From: Micrococcales bacterium
GTDB lineage: Bacteria > Actinomycetota > Actinomycetes > Actinomycetales > Cellulomonadaceae
Direction of reading: 5' to 3'
Assembly (NCBI GenBank): GCA_009777345.1
Contig: WRMB01000009.1
Coordinates: 1 to 64,000, forward strand
Length of the DNA: 64,000 nucleotides
Positions 26,372-34,521 of this stretch are shown in pieces. A program made the translations under genes and the position numbers. Every line of letters begins with the position of its first letter. The stretch's first letter is position 1. Under the pieces are notes generated by a model. The model made no database searches, had not been told where the DNA came from, and worked only from the letters and a program-made list of their open reading frames with translations.

Positions 26372-27400
26372 TCAGGAGGCTGGGACCAGGCGCAGCAGGG
26401 TGGCCTCGGGGCGGCAGGCGAAGCGGACCGGGGTGTAGGGCGAGGTGCCCAGGCCCGCGCTGACGTGCAGCCACATCGAACCGGCTCCGCCGCGGGCGTC
26501 GGGGCGGGCCCCCGGCCAGCCGTGCAGGCCCTTGGCCCGGCGGGTGTCCAGGTCGCAGTTGGTGGTCAGGGCGCCGTAGCCGGGGACCGCGAGCTGGCCG
26601 CCGTGGGTGTGCCCGGCGATGGTCAGGTCGACCTGGTCGGTGTGGAACGCCTCGAGCACCCGGCGGTACGGGGCGTGGGTGACGCCGAGGTACAGGTCGA
26701 CCTCGGCGGCGGCCGCGTCGGCGGGGCCGGGCATGACGTCGCGGTCCAGGTGGGCGTCGTCGGTGCCGACGAACGCGATCCGCCGGTCGTCCACGTCGAG
26801 CGTCGCACGGGTGTTGGTCAGGTCGGTCCAGCCGGCCGCGGTGAAGCGGTCGCGCAGGTCGTGCCACGGCAGGCTGGCGGTCTGGTCGGCCGGGCCGCGG
26901 GAGTCGGCGCGCAGGTAGCGTGCTGGATTCTTCAGGCGCGGGCCCTGGTAGTCGTTCGACCCGAAGACGAACACCCCGGGGCGGGCCAGGTGCGGTTCCA
27001 GCGCCCGCCCGACCAGGGGCAGCGCCTCGGCGTCGGCCCAGTTGTCGCCGGTGTCGACCACCAGGTGCGGGTCCAGGCCGTCCAGGTCGCGCACCCAGTC
27101 GGCCAGCCGGGTGCTGCGCGGGGTCAGGTGCAGGTCTGACAGGTGCAGCACCCGCAGCTCGGCCTGGCCGGGGGCGAGCACCGGCACCTGGACCTGACGC
27201 AGCACGTACCAGCGGGCTTCGACCAGCGACCAGGCCAGGGCGGCGGCGCCCAGGCCGCCGACCGCGACCAGAGCACGCCCGCTCGCCCCGTCCGCGGACG
27301 TGCCGTGGCGGGCGGCGGACCGGCAGGCGCACCCCAGGGCGCGACCTGATATGCGGGTGCGCCCCTTCTCGCCCGGCAGGAAGGATGCGGGGTCGATCAC
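26372..27400 (-). CDS. Calcineurin-type metallophosphoesterase, membrane-anchored
   Basis: The 342-residue protein has a hydrophobic anchor around residues 43-62 and then the metallophosphoesterase blocks LHLSDLHL, VVDTGDNW, VFGSNDYQG, and the late GVTHAPY and IAGHTHGGQ. The GNH block reads GSND, so asparagine is kept while the usual His is Asp. The GTG start overlaps the stop of the large PBP gene upstream (GTGA, 27397-27400), indicating coupling. The same order (large PBP, phosphoesterase, tRNA-Pro) occurs in mycobacteria (ponA2-Rv3683), which suggests a role in envelope metabolism; the substrate is unknown. Confidence 0.92.
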   Translation of the reverse strand: MIDPASFLPGEKGRTRISGRALGCACRSAARHGTSADGASGRALVAVGGLGAAALAWSLVEARWYVLRQVQVPVLAPGQAELRVLHLSDLHLTPRSTRLADWVRDLDGLDPHLVVDTGDNWADAEALPLVGRALEPHLARPGVFVFGSNDYQGPRLKNPARYLRADSRGPADQTASLPWHDLRDRFTAAGWTDLTNTRATLDVDDRRIAFVGTDDAHLDRDVMPGPADAAAAEVDLYLGVTHAPYRRVLEAFHTDQVDLTIAGHTHGGQLAVPGYGALTTNCDLDTRRAKGLHGWPGARPDARGGAGSMWLHVSAGLGTSPYTPVRFACRPEATLLRLVPAS

Positions 27401-29946
27401 CCGGGGCCGTCCCGGTCGCGGTCGTGACCGCGGCGGTCGCGGTCGGCGCCGGGATCATGGCCGGGTGGCTGGCCGTTCGACACGGTGAGCACGACGACCG
27501 AACCGGACGTCGCCGTGCCGGTGGGCGACTGCTGCGCTACCAGGCCAGCCGGGACCAGCGACGCGACCTGGTCGGGGGCGACCGATGCGGTGAACCCGGC
27601 GTTCCGGAGCGTCGTCGTGGCCTCGTCCACCGACTTCCCGGTGACGTCCGGGACCGAGACCTGCCTGCCGTAGATGAGGTCGGGCGAACCCTCGCCGAAA
27701 CCAGGGTTCGGCTGGCCGTCGTTGAGGGCCGCCACCGCGAACCGTTTCCAGGTCGGACCGGCGATCGTGGCGCCGTAGACCACGCTGTACCGGTGACCGC
27801 CGATGGTCTTCCGGTTGGCCGTCTCGAAGCCCTTGAGGCTGCCGCTCACGGCGACCGCCGCGGCCAGGCGGGGGGTGTAGCCGACGAACCAGGTGTACTC
27901 GTTGTTGTTCGACGTGCCGGTCTTGCCCGCAGCCGGGAACCCGGGGGAGCCGACGCTGCTCATGGTCCCGCCCCAGACCCCAGACATCGCCCGGGCGATG
28001 GTGTTCGCCACCGCGGGGTCGATCTCCTGCTTGCACCCGGCGTCGGGGACCGGTCTTTCCTGGCCTTTGGTGTCGACCACCTTGGTGATTGCGACGGGGG
28101 TGCAGTAGATACCGCCGGAGGCGAACGCGGCGAACGCCCCGGCCATCTGGAGCGTGGTGGTGTTGTCGGTGCCGATGACGTTGATCGGGAAGTGGTCGTT
28201 GAACGGCACCGGGATGTACTCGCCGTCATCGCCCCGCAGGGGCTGGCCCTTCTTCTCCCCGCTCAGGTGCTTGGGATTGGCCTGGACCACGCCTAGGTCG
28301 GCGGCCCGGCCCATGATCGTGCACAGGTTGAGCCTGGTCGCCATGGCCATGAACGCCCCGTTAACGGAGTTCCTGGTCGCGTCCTGCACGCTCATCGCCC
28401 CGCCCGCGTTCGGCGGAGAGTTGCCCACGAAGAAGGACCTGCCGCCCAGTCGGCCGTCGCACGAGGTGAACTGGGACATCTGGAAACTCCGGGGGGTGCC
28501 GTCGACGACGTCGCCCAGCGAGTGGCCCGCCTCCAGCCAGGCGAGCAGGGTGAACGCCTTGAAGGTGGAGCCCGGCTGGAAGCCCTGGTTGTTGTAGTAC
28601 GGCTGGGCGACGTTGAGGTTGATCGCCGACTCTCCGGCCACCTCCCGGTTGGTCGCCGTCCAGTTGGTCGACTGCGCGAGGGCCTTGACCTGCCCGGTGC
28701 CCGGTTCGACCACGGCCATCGCCTGCACCACCCCGGACGGGTCGCCAGCCGGGACGCTGCGCTGGACCTCTTCGGTCGCCATCGGCTGGAGCCTCGGGTC
28801 GAGGGTCGTGGTGATCGTCAGACCGCCCTTCTGCCACAGCGCGGCACGGACCTCGGCGGTCTCGCCGAACACCTTGTCCTTCACGACGATCTTGGACACC
28901 CAGTCGCAGAAGTACCCGGACCCGTGGACGGCCTCCTCGGCGTGGCTGCAGCCCACCGGGGTGTCGGAGGGATTCAGGTATTCCTCGAGCGGTGTCGCGA
29001 TGCCGGTGGTGTACTGCTCGTCGTCGATGTAGCCCTGCTCGTGCATGAGCGCGAGGACGACGTTGCGTCGCGTCTCCGACTCCTTGGGGAACCGGCGCGG
29101 GTCCAGGTTCGTCGGGTTCTTGGTGACCCCGGCGATGGTGGCGGCCTCCAGGTAGGTGAACTCCGGGTCCGCGGCCGACTTGCTGAAGTAGTACCAGGCG
29201 GCGGCCTCGGCCCCGTACACCGAGCTGGCGCCGAACTGGGCGATGTTCAGGTAGTCCTCGAGGATCCGCTCCTTGGCCCCGTCGCGGCCGAGCTCCGCGG
29301 TCAGGCGGTTCTCCAGGGCGATGGCCAGCCGGGCCTCGCGCAGCTTGCGGACGTAGCCCTCGGTGCCCTCCGCGACCGTGGCCTCGGTGTAGGCCGCCTG
29401 GCGCTGGGCGTCCGTCTCGGCCCGGTCCAGGGCCTCCTGGATCAGGACGTTCTTCACGTACTGCTGCGTGATGGTCGAGGCGCCTCGTTGGGTGTCGCCG
29501 AGCACCAGGCCCTCCACCAGGGCCGTGGCCATGCCCTGCGGGTCGACGCCGTTGTGCTCGCGGAAGCGTTTGTCCTCGGTGGCGACGACGGCCTCCTGGA
29601 GGTAGTGGTTGATCTCCGGCAGCGGCACGATCACGCGGTTCTGCGTGTAGAACGTGGCCAGCAGGGTGCCCGCGTTGGTCACCGTGCCGTCCTCGGCGTA
29701 GGTCCGGTCGTTGGCGTAGACCTCGGTCCGCTGGGGCAGGGTGACGTCGGCCAGCTCGTCGGTCAGCCCGTCGAAGGTGGTCTTGGCCACATCGGCCCCG
29801 ACGTTGGCGGCGGCCAGGGCGGGCACCGCAAGGCCCGCCGCGACCAGGCCGCCCATCATGGAGACGAGGACGAAGACCACGATGAGGGCCGCGGGGGCCA
29901 GCGGGCGTTCGTCGTCACCGGTCAGCACACGGAGGGTTCGCGACAC
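27397..29946 (-). CDS. Class A PBP with C-terminal PASTA domain (PonA2-like)
   Basis: The 849-residue enzyme begins with a short cytoplasmic tail and a membrane helix (LAPAALIVVFVLVSMMGGLVAAGL), then a GT51 domain (VVATEDKRFREHNGVD, GASTITQQYVKN, LNIAQFGASSVYG), a transpeptidase domain with STFK (GSTFKAFTLLAW), SVN (RNSVNGAF) and KTG (GKTGTSNNNEYTWFVGY), and a PASTA domain (VSVPDVTGKSVDEATTTLRNAGF). The C-terminal tail is Asp/Arg-rich. It fits PonA2, which supports peptidoglycan synthesis under stress. The GTG start at 29946 is preferred because it begins the conserved N-terminus; the longer frame is an artefact. It is followed by the phosphoesterase and diverges from whiB. Confidence 0.93.
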   Translation of the reverse strand: MSRTLRVLTGDDERPLAPAALIVVFVLVSMMGGLVAAGLAVPALAAANVGADVAKTTFDGLTDELADVTLPQRTEVYANDRTYAEDGTVTNAGTLLATFYTQNRVIVPLPEINHYLQEAVVATEDKRFREHNGVDPQGMATALVEGLVLGDTQRGASTITQQYVKNVLIQEALDRAETDAQRQAAYTEATVAEGTEGYVRKLREARLAIALENRLTAELGRDGAKERILEDYLNIAQFGASSVYGAEAAAWYYFSKSAADPEFTYLEAATIAGVTKNPTNLDPRRFPKESETRRNVVLALMHEQGYIDDEQYTTGIATPLEEYLNPSDTPVGCSHAEEAVHGSGYFCDWVSKIVVKDKVFGETAEVRAALWQKGGLTITTTLDPRLQPMATEEVQRSVPAGDPSGVVQAMAVVEPGTGQVKALAQSTNWTATNREVAGESAINLNVAQPYYNNQGFQPGSTFKAFTLLAWLEAGHSLGDVVDGTPRSFQMSQFTSCDGRLGGRSFFVGNSPPNAGGAMSVQDATRNSVNGAFMAMATRLNLCTIMGRAADLGVVQANPKHLSGEKKGQPLRGDDGEYIPVPFNDHFPINVIGTDNTTTLQMAGAFAAFASGGIYCTPVAITKVVDTKGQERPVPDAGCKQEIDPAVANTIARAMSGVWGGTMSSVGSPGFPAAGKTGTSNNNEYTWFVGYTPRLAAAVAVSGSLKGFETANRKTIGGHRYSVVYGATIAGPTWKRFAVAALNDGQPNPGFGEGSPDLIYGRQVSVPDVTGKSVDEATTTLRNAGFTASVAPDQVASLVPAGLVAQQSPTGTATSGSVVVLTVSNGQPPGHDPGADRDRRGHDRDRDGPG

Positions 29947-29953
29947 GGTACCC

Positions 29954-29959
29954 AGAGTA
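29954..29959 (-). promoter_or_regulatory. -10 hexamer (TACTCT) for the PonA2-like gene
   Basis: On the minus strand TACTCT ends 7 nt before the GTG at 29946 with no Shine-Dalgarno between, compatible with a leaderless transcript. Confidence 0.4.
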
Positions 29960-30318
29960 GTCAACGTCGGCGCCGGTGCCGCCCGGTTGGGCCATCTTGC
30001 ACCAGACCTGCACACCAGATCTTCACACCCGGCCGAGCCGAGAGAACCGGGCCGAGAGCCGAGCGGGCTCTTGCCGGCCGAGCCGGTCGAGGGTGGGTCC
30101 CCGGCGCGAGAGGTGCCGCGCAGCGGCACCGCCGGTGCGCGGAGACGGCCGTCGTCGGGAGCGAGGAGCTCACTCGACCGAGGCGAGCGGGGGGACGAGC
30201 TCGCTCGTTCGGCCCAGCCGGTCGGGGGCGTCGAGGCGAACGCGGGGTCGGCCGGGCGCGGCCGCTGGGGCCGACCAGCCGCTGTTTTGTCCCCCGTTCG
30301 GGTGAGAAAACGGCCCGC

Positions 30319-30336
30319 GACCCCAGATCTGGGGTC
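30319..30336. promoter_or_regulatory. Perfect 18-bp palindrome upstream of whiB
   Basis: GACCCCAGATCTGGGGTC is fully self-complementary and lies in the 504-bp region between the divergent PonA2-like and WhiB genes (29947-30450), 115 bp before the whiB start. It has no loop, so it is more like a protein-binding site than a terminator. The rest of this region shows a repeated ACCAGA(C/T)CT stretch near 30001-30022 and no gene. Confidence 0.45.
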
Positions 30337-30450
30337 CAGATTGCCCGAATCGACCCACGATCGGGTTCTTCTGCTCGCGGCAAAATCCGACTATGGTCCT
30401 CTTGGTCGGCCGCTGACGGTCGACGTACCAGGTGGGGGAGGTTGAGATTG

Positions 30451-30738
30451 GTGGCTCTGTTCTCGGGGGACGGGCACTGGTCAGCCGGAGCCAACTGCGG
30501 CTTCGGGAAGGCATCACCCGATGCTCTCTTCGTGGAGGGGTCGGCACAGCGTGCTGCGCGTGTCGTCTGCCACGACTGCCCAGTCCGTCTAGAGTGCCTG
30601 GCGGACGCTCTGGACAGCCGGATGGACTTCGGCGTCTGGGGCGGCATGACCGAACGAGAGCGACGCGCGCTGCTGCGACGTCGTCCGGAGGTGCGGTCGT
30701 GGCGCAACGAGCTCGTCGGCTCGGTGGCGCAGGTGTAG
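30451..30738 (+). CDS. WhiB-family Fe-S regulator, WhiB4/WblA type
   Basis: The 95-residue protein has the four cluster cysteines C16, C40, C43 and C49 (CxxC at VCHDCPVRLEC) followed by the family turn GVWGGMTERERRALL and a basic C-terminus. A GGGGAGG ribosome site ends 9 nt before the GTG at 30451; a TTG at 30448 is an alternative. WhiB proteins bind a 4Fe-4S cluster that senses O2 or NO and regulate transcription with the sigma factor. Divergence from a PonA2-like PBP gene is the order seen for whiB4-ponA2 in mycobacteria. A perfect 18-bp palindrome lies upstream. Confidence 0.93.
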   Translation: MALFSGDGHWSAGANCGFGKASPDALFVEGSAQRAARVVCHDCPVRLECLADALDSRMDFGVWGGMTERERRALLRRRPEVRSWRNELVGSVAQV

Positions 30739-30822
30739 ACCGCCGGTCGCGCGGTCAGGGTGGGTCGGCCAAGGTCGGTGCTCTACGGTGCGCGCCGACC
30801 CTGGCACGCCCCAGGTGCACGG

Positions 30823-30828
30823 TAGGCT
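30823..30828 (+). promoter_or_regulatory. -10 hexamer (TAGGCT) for the DUF4177 gene
   Basis: TAGGCT ends 7 nt before the GTG at 30836, and no ribosome-binding site is present. A leaderless transcript through ridA is likely. Confidence 0.55.
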
Positions 30829-30835
30829 GCAGGGC

Positions 30836-30985
30836 GTGACTCGTTGGGAGTATGCGACCCTGCCGCTGATCGTGCACAAGACCAAAGAGATCCTCGACCA
30901 GTGGGGCACCGACGGGTGGGAGCTCGTCACGGTGCTCGACGGGCCGACGGGTCTGGTCGCCTACCTGAGACGCCCCGTCGGGTGA
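30836..30985 (+). CDS. Small DUF4177-like protein
   Basis: The 49-residue protein (start VTRWEYATLPL, core ILDQWGTDGWELVTVL) matches the small conserved proteins encoded next to RidA and WhiB4 in actinobacteria, with the DGWEL motif typical of DUF4177. It is cytoplasmic with no membrane segment. The GTG at 30836 directly follows a -10 hexamer at leaderless spacing. Its stop overlaps the ridA start (GTGA). Function is unknown, but tight linkage with ridA suggests a shared role. Confidence 0.87.
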   Translation: MTRWEYATLPLIVHKTKEILDQWGTDGWELVTVLDGPTGLVAYLRRPVG

Positions 30986-31488
30986 CAGCGCTGCCCCGTC
31001 GGGCGACGGTCGCGCAGCGGCTCGCCCGTCTGGGTCTGACGCTGCCCACGGCGGCGGTACCGGTCGGTGCCTACGTGCCGGCCCTGCGGACCGGCGTCCA
31101 CGTGTGGACCTCCGGCCAGCTGCCGTTCGTGGCCGGACGGCTGCCCCAGACCGGCACCGTCGGGCGAGACGTCACCGCCGACGAAGCGGCGCAGGCCGCC
31201 CGTACCGCCGCGCTCAACGCGGTGGCAGCGGTGGCCCAGGTGCTCGCTGCGGAGTCCGGCGACGCACCGGTCGAGGCCCTGGACCGCGTGGTCCGGGTGG
31301 TCAAGGTCACGGGCTTCGTGGCCAGCGACCCCGGGTTCACCGCCCAGCCCGCGGTGCTCGACGCAGCCAGCACCCTGCTGCACGAGGTCTTCGGCGACGC
31401 CGGGGTGCACGTGCGGTCCGCCGTGGGTGTCGCCGTGCTGCCGCTGGGTTCGCCGGTCGAGGTCGAGCTGGTCGTCGAGACCCGGTAG
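30982..31488 (+). CDS. ridA: RidA/YjgF family enamine/imine deaminase
   Basis: The 168-residue protein belongs to the longer actinobacterial RidA group: GLTLPTAAVPVGAYVPALRTG, VWTSGQLPFVAGRLPQTG, AAQAARTAALNAVAAVAQ and the C-terminal VRSAVGVAVLPLGSPVEVELV with the conserved ligand-contact arginine. RidA proteins hydrolyse reactive 2-aminoacrylate and related enamines released by PLP enzymes. The start overlaps the DUF4177 stop (GTGA). It is convergent with crp. This neighbourhood is conserved with mycobacteria (Rv3678A-Rv3678c-Rv3676). Confidence 0.9.
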   Translation: MTALPRRATVAQRLARLGLTLPTAAVPVGAYVPALRTGVHVWTSGQLPFVAGRLPQTGTVGRDVTADEAAQAARTAALNAVAAVAQVLAAESGDAPVEALDRVVRVVKVTGFVASDPGFTAQPAVLDAASTLLHEVFGDAGVHVRSAVGVAVLPLGSPVEVELVVETR

Positions 31489-31510
31489 ACGGGTTGCGGG
31501 TCGGCCGGTC

Positions 31511-32191
31511 TCACTGCAGTGTGCGCTGCTCCAGGCGTTCGCGGTCGAGCAGCAGCACGCTCCGCGGCTCGCGGACCAGCCAGCCGCGCTGGGCGAACTC
31601 CCCGAGCGCCTTGTTCACCGTCTCCCGGGACGCCCCGACCAGCTGGGCCAGCTCGGTCTGGGTGAGGTCGTAGGTGACGCGCACCGCGTCGTCCATCGGT
31701 TCGCCGAACCGGTCGGCCAGGTCCAGCAGGGCCCTGGCCACCCGGCCGGAGGCATCGGAGAACACCAGGTCGGCGCGTGCCTCGGTGGTGCGGCGCAGCC
31801 GTCGGGCCAGCGCCTGGAGCAGGTGCAGGGCGACGGACGGGTGCTGGTTCAGCCAGTCCGTGAGCTGGTCGTGGTCCAGCTCCAGCACCACCGCGTCGGT
31901 CACCGCGGTGGCCGACGACGTGCGCGGCCCCGGGTCGAACAGGGACAGCTCGCCGAGCATCTCGCCCGGGCCGACCAAGGTCAGCATGTTCTCCCGACCG
32001 TCGGACGAGCGTCGGACCAGCTTGACCTTGCCCTCGCGCACCACGTACAGCCGGTCACCGGGTTCGGACTCGGTGAACAGCCGCTTGCCGCGGCCCAGGC
32101 GGATCGGCGCCATCTGGTTGACCAACGTCATGGCCGCCTGTCGTCTCAGCCCGGCGAAGAGCGGTGCGCGCAGCACGACGTCCGCGGCCAC
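31511..32191 (-). CDS. crp: Crp/Fnr-family cAMP-responsive transcription factor (Crp/GlxR)
   Basis: The 226-residue protein has an N-terminal cyclic-nucleotide-binding domain with the phosphate-binding cassette GEMLGELSLFDPGPRTSSATA, where the EL and R-T-S residues contact cAMP, and a C-terminal winged helix with recognition helix AQLVGASRETVNKALGEF. This is the Crp of Mycobacterium (Rv3676) and GlxR of Corynebacterium, a global regulator. The GTG at 32191 is preceded by GGAGGGAG. A TGTGC-N6-TCACA site lies 32 bp upstream of the start, suggesting autoregulation. Confidence 0.94.
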   Translation of the reverse strand: MAADVVLRAPLFAGLRRQAAMTLVNQMAPIRLGRGKRLFTESEPGDRLYVVREGKVKLVRRSSDGRENMLTLVGPGEMLGELSLFDPGPRTSSATAVTDAVVLELDHDQLTDWLNQHPSVALHLLQALARRLRRTTEARADLVFSDASGRVARALLDLADRFGEPMDDAVRVTYDLTQTELAQLVGASRETVNKALGEFAQRGWLVREPRSVLLLDRERLEQRTLQ

Positions 32192-32222
32192 TGCGCACTC
32201 CCTCCGTTGCGAGCCGACGGCC

Positions 32223-32238
32223 TGTGCCGTCGATCACA
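32223..32238. promoter_or_regulatory. Candidate Crp-binding site upstream of crp
   Basis: TGTGCCGTCGATCACA matches the TGTGA-N6-TCACA consensus with one mismatch. It lies 32 bp before the crp start codon, which would allow direct autoregulation. Confidence 0.6.
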
Positions 32239-32486
32239 CTCTACGGCGCGGCGCAGGTCACCCGCCGACCTTCCACCAGACGTCACCCGTCGACTGGCTG
32301 GCCGGTCAGCCTGCAGGGCCGGACGGGGCTCCGCTGGTCCGGACCGGCGGGCCCCGGCGGATCGACCGGGCGTCGGCCGACCCGGTACCGCGACGCGCGC
32401 TGCGAGCGGACTGCGCCGACCCCTGGCGACTGCGCGTCGCGACCGCGCAGACCACCGACAGACGTCTCCGCTGCGCGGTACTGACG

Positions 32487-33449
32487 TCAGGGGATCGGTG
32501 CTATTCCGGCCAGCCAGTCGGTCAGCAGCGTGTTGACCAGATCAGGTGACTGCTCGGCTGGGAAGTGCCCGGCTGCGGTGACCGTCTCGAAACGGTACCC
32601 GGTGGTGCACCGGGCGGCCTCGGTGGTGCTCAGAGCGGCGCGGTGGGCCGAGCGCAGCCCGTCGTGGGCGCCGTGCACCTGGAGCACCGGCACCGGGCGG
32701 GCCTTCAGCAGCGCGGTGCGCAGCCGGGCGCCGTCCGTCCGGGAGGTCGACCGGGCCAGCCAGCGCAGCTGTTCGAGCTGGCTGTGCGCGGCGAACGGCA
32801 CGCGCAGCGCGTCGCGGTACACGGCCAGGGTCGCGGCGTCCGGCCAGCCGGGAACCCCGCCCCAGGCGTCCAGCAGCCGGGCCAGCAGGTCGCCGCGGGT
32901 CAACGACCGCTCCGGCAGCCCCGGGACCTGCGCGTAGACCAAGGAGCGCCACGACCGGACAGTCGTGGTGCCGCGCACGGTGCTGGGCGCGGCGCCGTCC
33001 GGGCCGACCGGTCGCGGGGCGGCCAGCACCGCGACGGCCCGGGCCACGTCCGGCGCCAGCGCCGGGACGGCCCAGGCCACGTCGCCCCCGGTGCCGGTGC
33101 CCACCACGACCGCGTCGTCGGCGCCCAACGACCGGACCACCCCGGACACGTCGGCCACCAGCGTCGGGACGTCGTAGCCGCTCGGCGGCTTGTCGGACGC
33201 GCCGGTGCCGCGCAGGTCCATCGCGGCCACCCGGTACCCGGCGTCGGCCAGGGCCACCAGCTGGTGCCGCCAGCTCCACCAGAACCCGAGCACCGAGTGC
33301 AGCAGCACCACCAGCGGTGCCTCCCGCTCGTCCGGGCCGGCCACCGCGACGTGGAACCGGGAACCGTTGGCGGTGACGAAACGGTGACGCCACGGCCCGT
33401 CCACGAGCAGCACAGAGGCGTCAACAGCACCAGGGTCGATCGTCGTCAT
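32487..33449 (-). CDS. Alpha/beta hydrolase fold protein with altered nucleophile
   Basis: The 320-residue protein has the alpha/beta hydrolase frame: LVVLLHSVLGFWWSWRHQL, MDLRGTGASDKPPSGYD, a nucleophile elbow region VVVGTGTGGDVAW and a late histidine in AAGHFPAEQSPD. In epoxide-hydrolase-like relatives the elbow reads VGHDxGG with an Asp nucleophile; here the corresponding residue is Gly, so ordinary hydrolase catalysis is doubtful. Alternatively the alignment slips and a Thr acts. It lies near crp, as do the hydrolase genes in related genomes. It ends 12 bp upstream of the glnR-side gene order and is transcribed leftwards with GlnR behind it. Confidence 0.85.
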   Translation of the reverse strand: MTTIDPGAVDASVLLVDGPWRHRFVTANGSRFHVAVAGPDEREAPLVVLLHSVLGFWWSWRHQLVALADAGYRVAAMDLRGTGASDKPPSGYDVPTLVADVSGVVRSLGADDAVVVGTGTGGDVAWAVPALAPDVARAVAVLAAPRPVGPDGAAPSTVRGTTTVRSWRSLVYAQVPGLPERSLTRGDLLARLLDAWGGVPGWPDAATLAVYRDALRVPFAAHSQLEQLRWLARSTSRTDGARLRTALLKARPVPVLQVHGAHDGLRSAHRAALSTTEAARCTTGYRFETVTAAGHFPAEQSPDLVNTLLTDWLAGIAPIP

Positions 33450-33461
33450 CGCCTAGGCAAC

Positions 33462-34220
33462 CTACCCTGCCGGGGGTGCGAGGGGGGAACGGTCCGCCGG
33501 GGCCTCGGTGCCGCGGCCCGCGACACGCCGGTCCTGGGGCGTGTCGCGCGCTCCCTTGGGCGGGTCGAAGCGGTAGCCGACCTGGCGCACCGTCCCGATG
33601 AGCTGTTCGTGCTCCGGGCCGAGCTTGGCCCGCAGCCGTCGCACGTGCACGTCCACGGTGCGGGTGCCGCCGTAGTAGTCGTAGCCCCAGACCTCCTGCA
33701 GCAGCTGGGCCCGGGTGAACACCCGGCCGGGGTGCTGCACGAGGTGCTTCAGCAGCTCGAACTCCTTGTACGTCAGGTCCAGCGGGCGACCGCGCAGCCG
33801 GGCGGTGTACCGGCTGGCGTCGACGGTCAGCTCGCCGGACGAGATCTCCTCCGGGGTGTCGTCCCGGGTCGCCGCGCGCTCGACGACCAGCCGGAACCGG
33901 GCCTCGACCTCGGCCGGGGAGGCGTCGTCCAGGACGACGTCGTCCGCGCCCCACGCGGCGTTGACCGCGGTCAGCCCGCCCTCGGTGAGCACCAGCACCA
34001 GCGGCACGTCCAGCCCGGTGGTGCGCAGCAGACGGCAGGCGGTACGGGCGGCGACCAGGTCGCGCCGGGCGTCGAGCACGACGATATCGCAGTCCGGGGC
34101 TCCCACCAGCACCGACGGCTCGACGGGGAGCACCCGGACGCGGTGCGGCAGCAGCTCCAGCGCGGGCAGGACCCGTGCCGGTCCGCCGGGGGCCGAGGTG
34201 AGGAGCAGCACGTCTGCCAC
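33462..34220 (-). CDS. glnR: GlnR-type OmpR-family regulator of nitrogen metabolism
   Basis: The 252-residue protein has a degenerate receiver domain ([47 protein letters not shown]) and an OmpR winged-helix output domain nearly identical to Gln[63 protein letters not shown]. In Streptomyces and Mycobacterium GlnR controls glutamine synthetase, ammonium and nitrate genes without a partner kinase. GTG at 34220 has GGGAG five nt upstream. Its C-terminal tail is Pro/Arg-rich and not conserved. It lies 12 bp upstream of the alpha/beta hydrolase gene and probably shares its transcript. Confidence 0.93.
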   Translation of the reverse strand: MADVLLLTSAPGGPARVLPALELLPHRVRVLPVEPSVLVGAPDCDIVVLDARRDLVAARTACRLLRTTGLDVPLVLVLTEGGLTAVNAAWGADDVVLDDASPAEVEARFRLVVERAATRDDTPEEISSGELTVDASRYTARLRGRPLDLTYKEFELLKHLVQHPGRVFTRAQLLQEVWGYDYYGGTRTVDVHVRRLRAKLGPEHEQLIGTVRQVGYRFDPPKGARDTPQDRRVAGRGTEAPADRSPLAPPAG

Positions 34221-34413
34221 GAGAGCTCCCTCCAGCCGGTCTGCGCTCGCGACACCCAGGAGCAGCGCACGGACGAGCTCTTCGCCCTCGTCGACCGCCG
34301 CTCCAGGTTACAGCGGCGTCGCGGACAGGGACAGGCGCCTCGCGCCCGCGGTGACGAACCTCGTCCGCGGGTATCCCGACGACCACCACCTCCGGTCTGC
34401 CAGAATCAGGGGT

Positions 34414-34521
34414 GTGATCGCTGCCACGCCCCGGCTGTGCCGTCGCGCGGAGACTCTGGTGCCCTGCGCCGGAAATCCGGCGGACAAGTCCGCCGCCCGG
34501 ACGACGGTGGACGACCAGTGA
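34414..34521 (+). CDS. Possible 35-residue leader ORF coupled to the next gene
   Basis: A GTG at 34414, 7 nt after CAGAAT, opens a 35-codon frame ending in TGA at 34519-34521, which overlaps the GTG start of the following membrane-protein gene (GTGA). The product is basic with two cysteines and I do not recognise it. It would explain translation of the next gene, which has no ribosome-binding site. Existence as a real peptide is unproven. Confidence 0.4.
   Translation: MIAATPRLCRRAETLVPCAGNPADKSAARTTVDDQ

Noticed and set aside
28522..30738. 738-codon plus-strand frame ending in WhiB
   Set aside because: Only the last 95 codons are WhiB; the rest is antisense to the PonA2-like gene.
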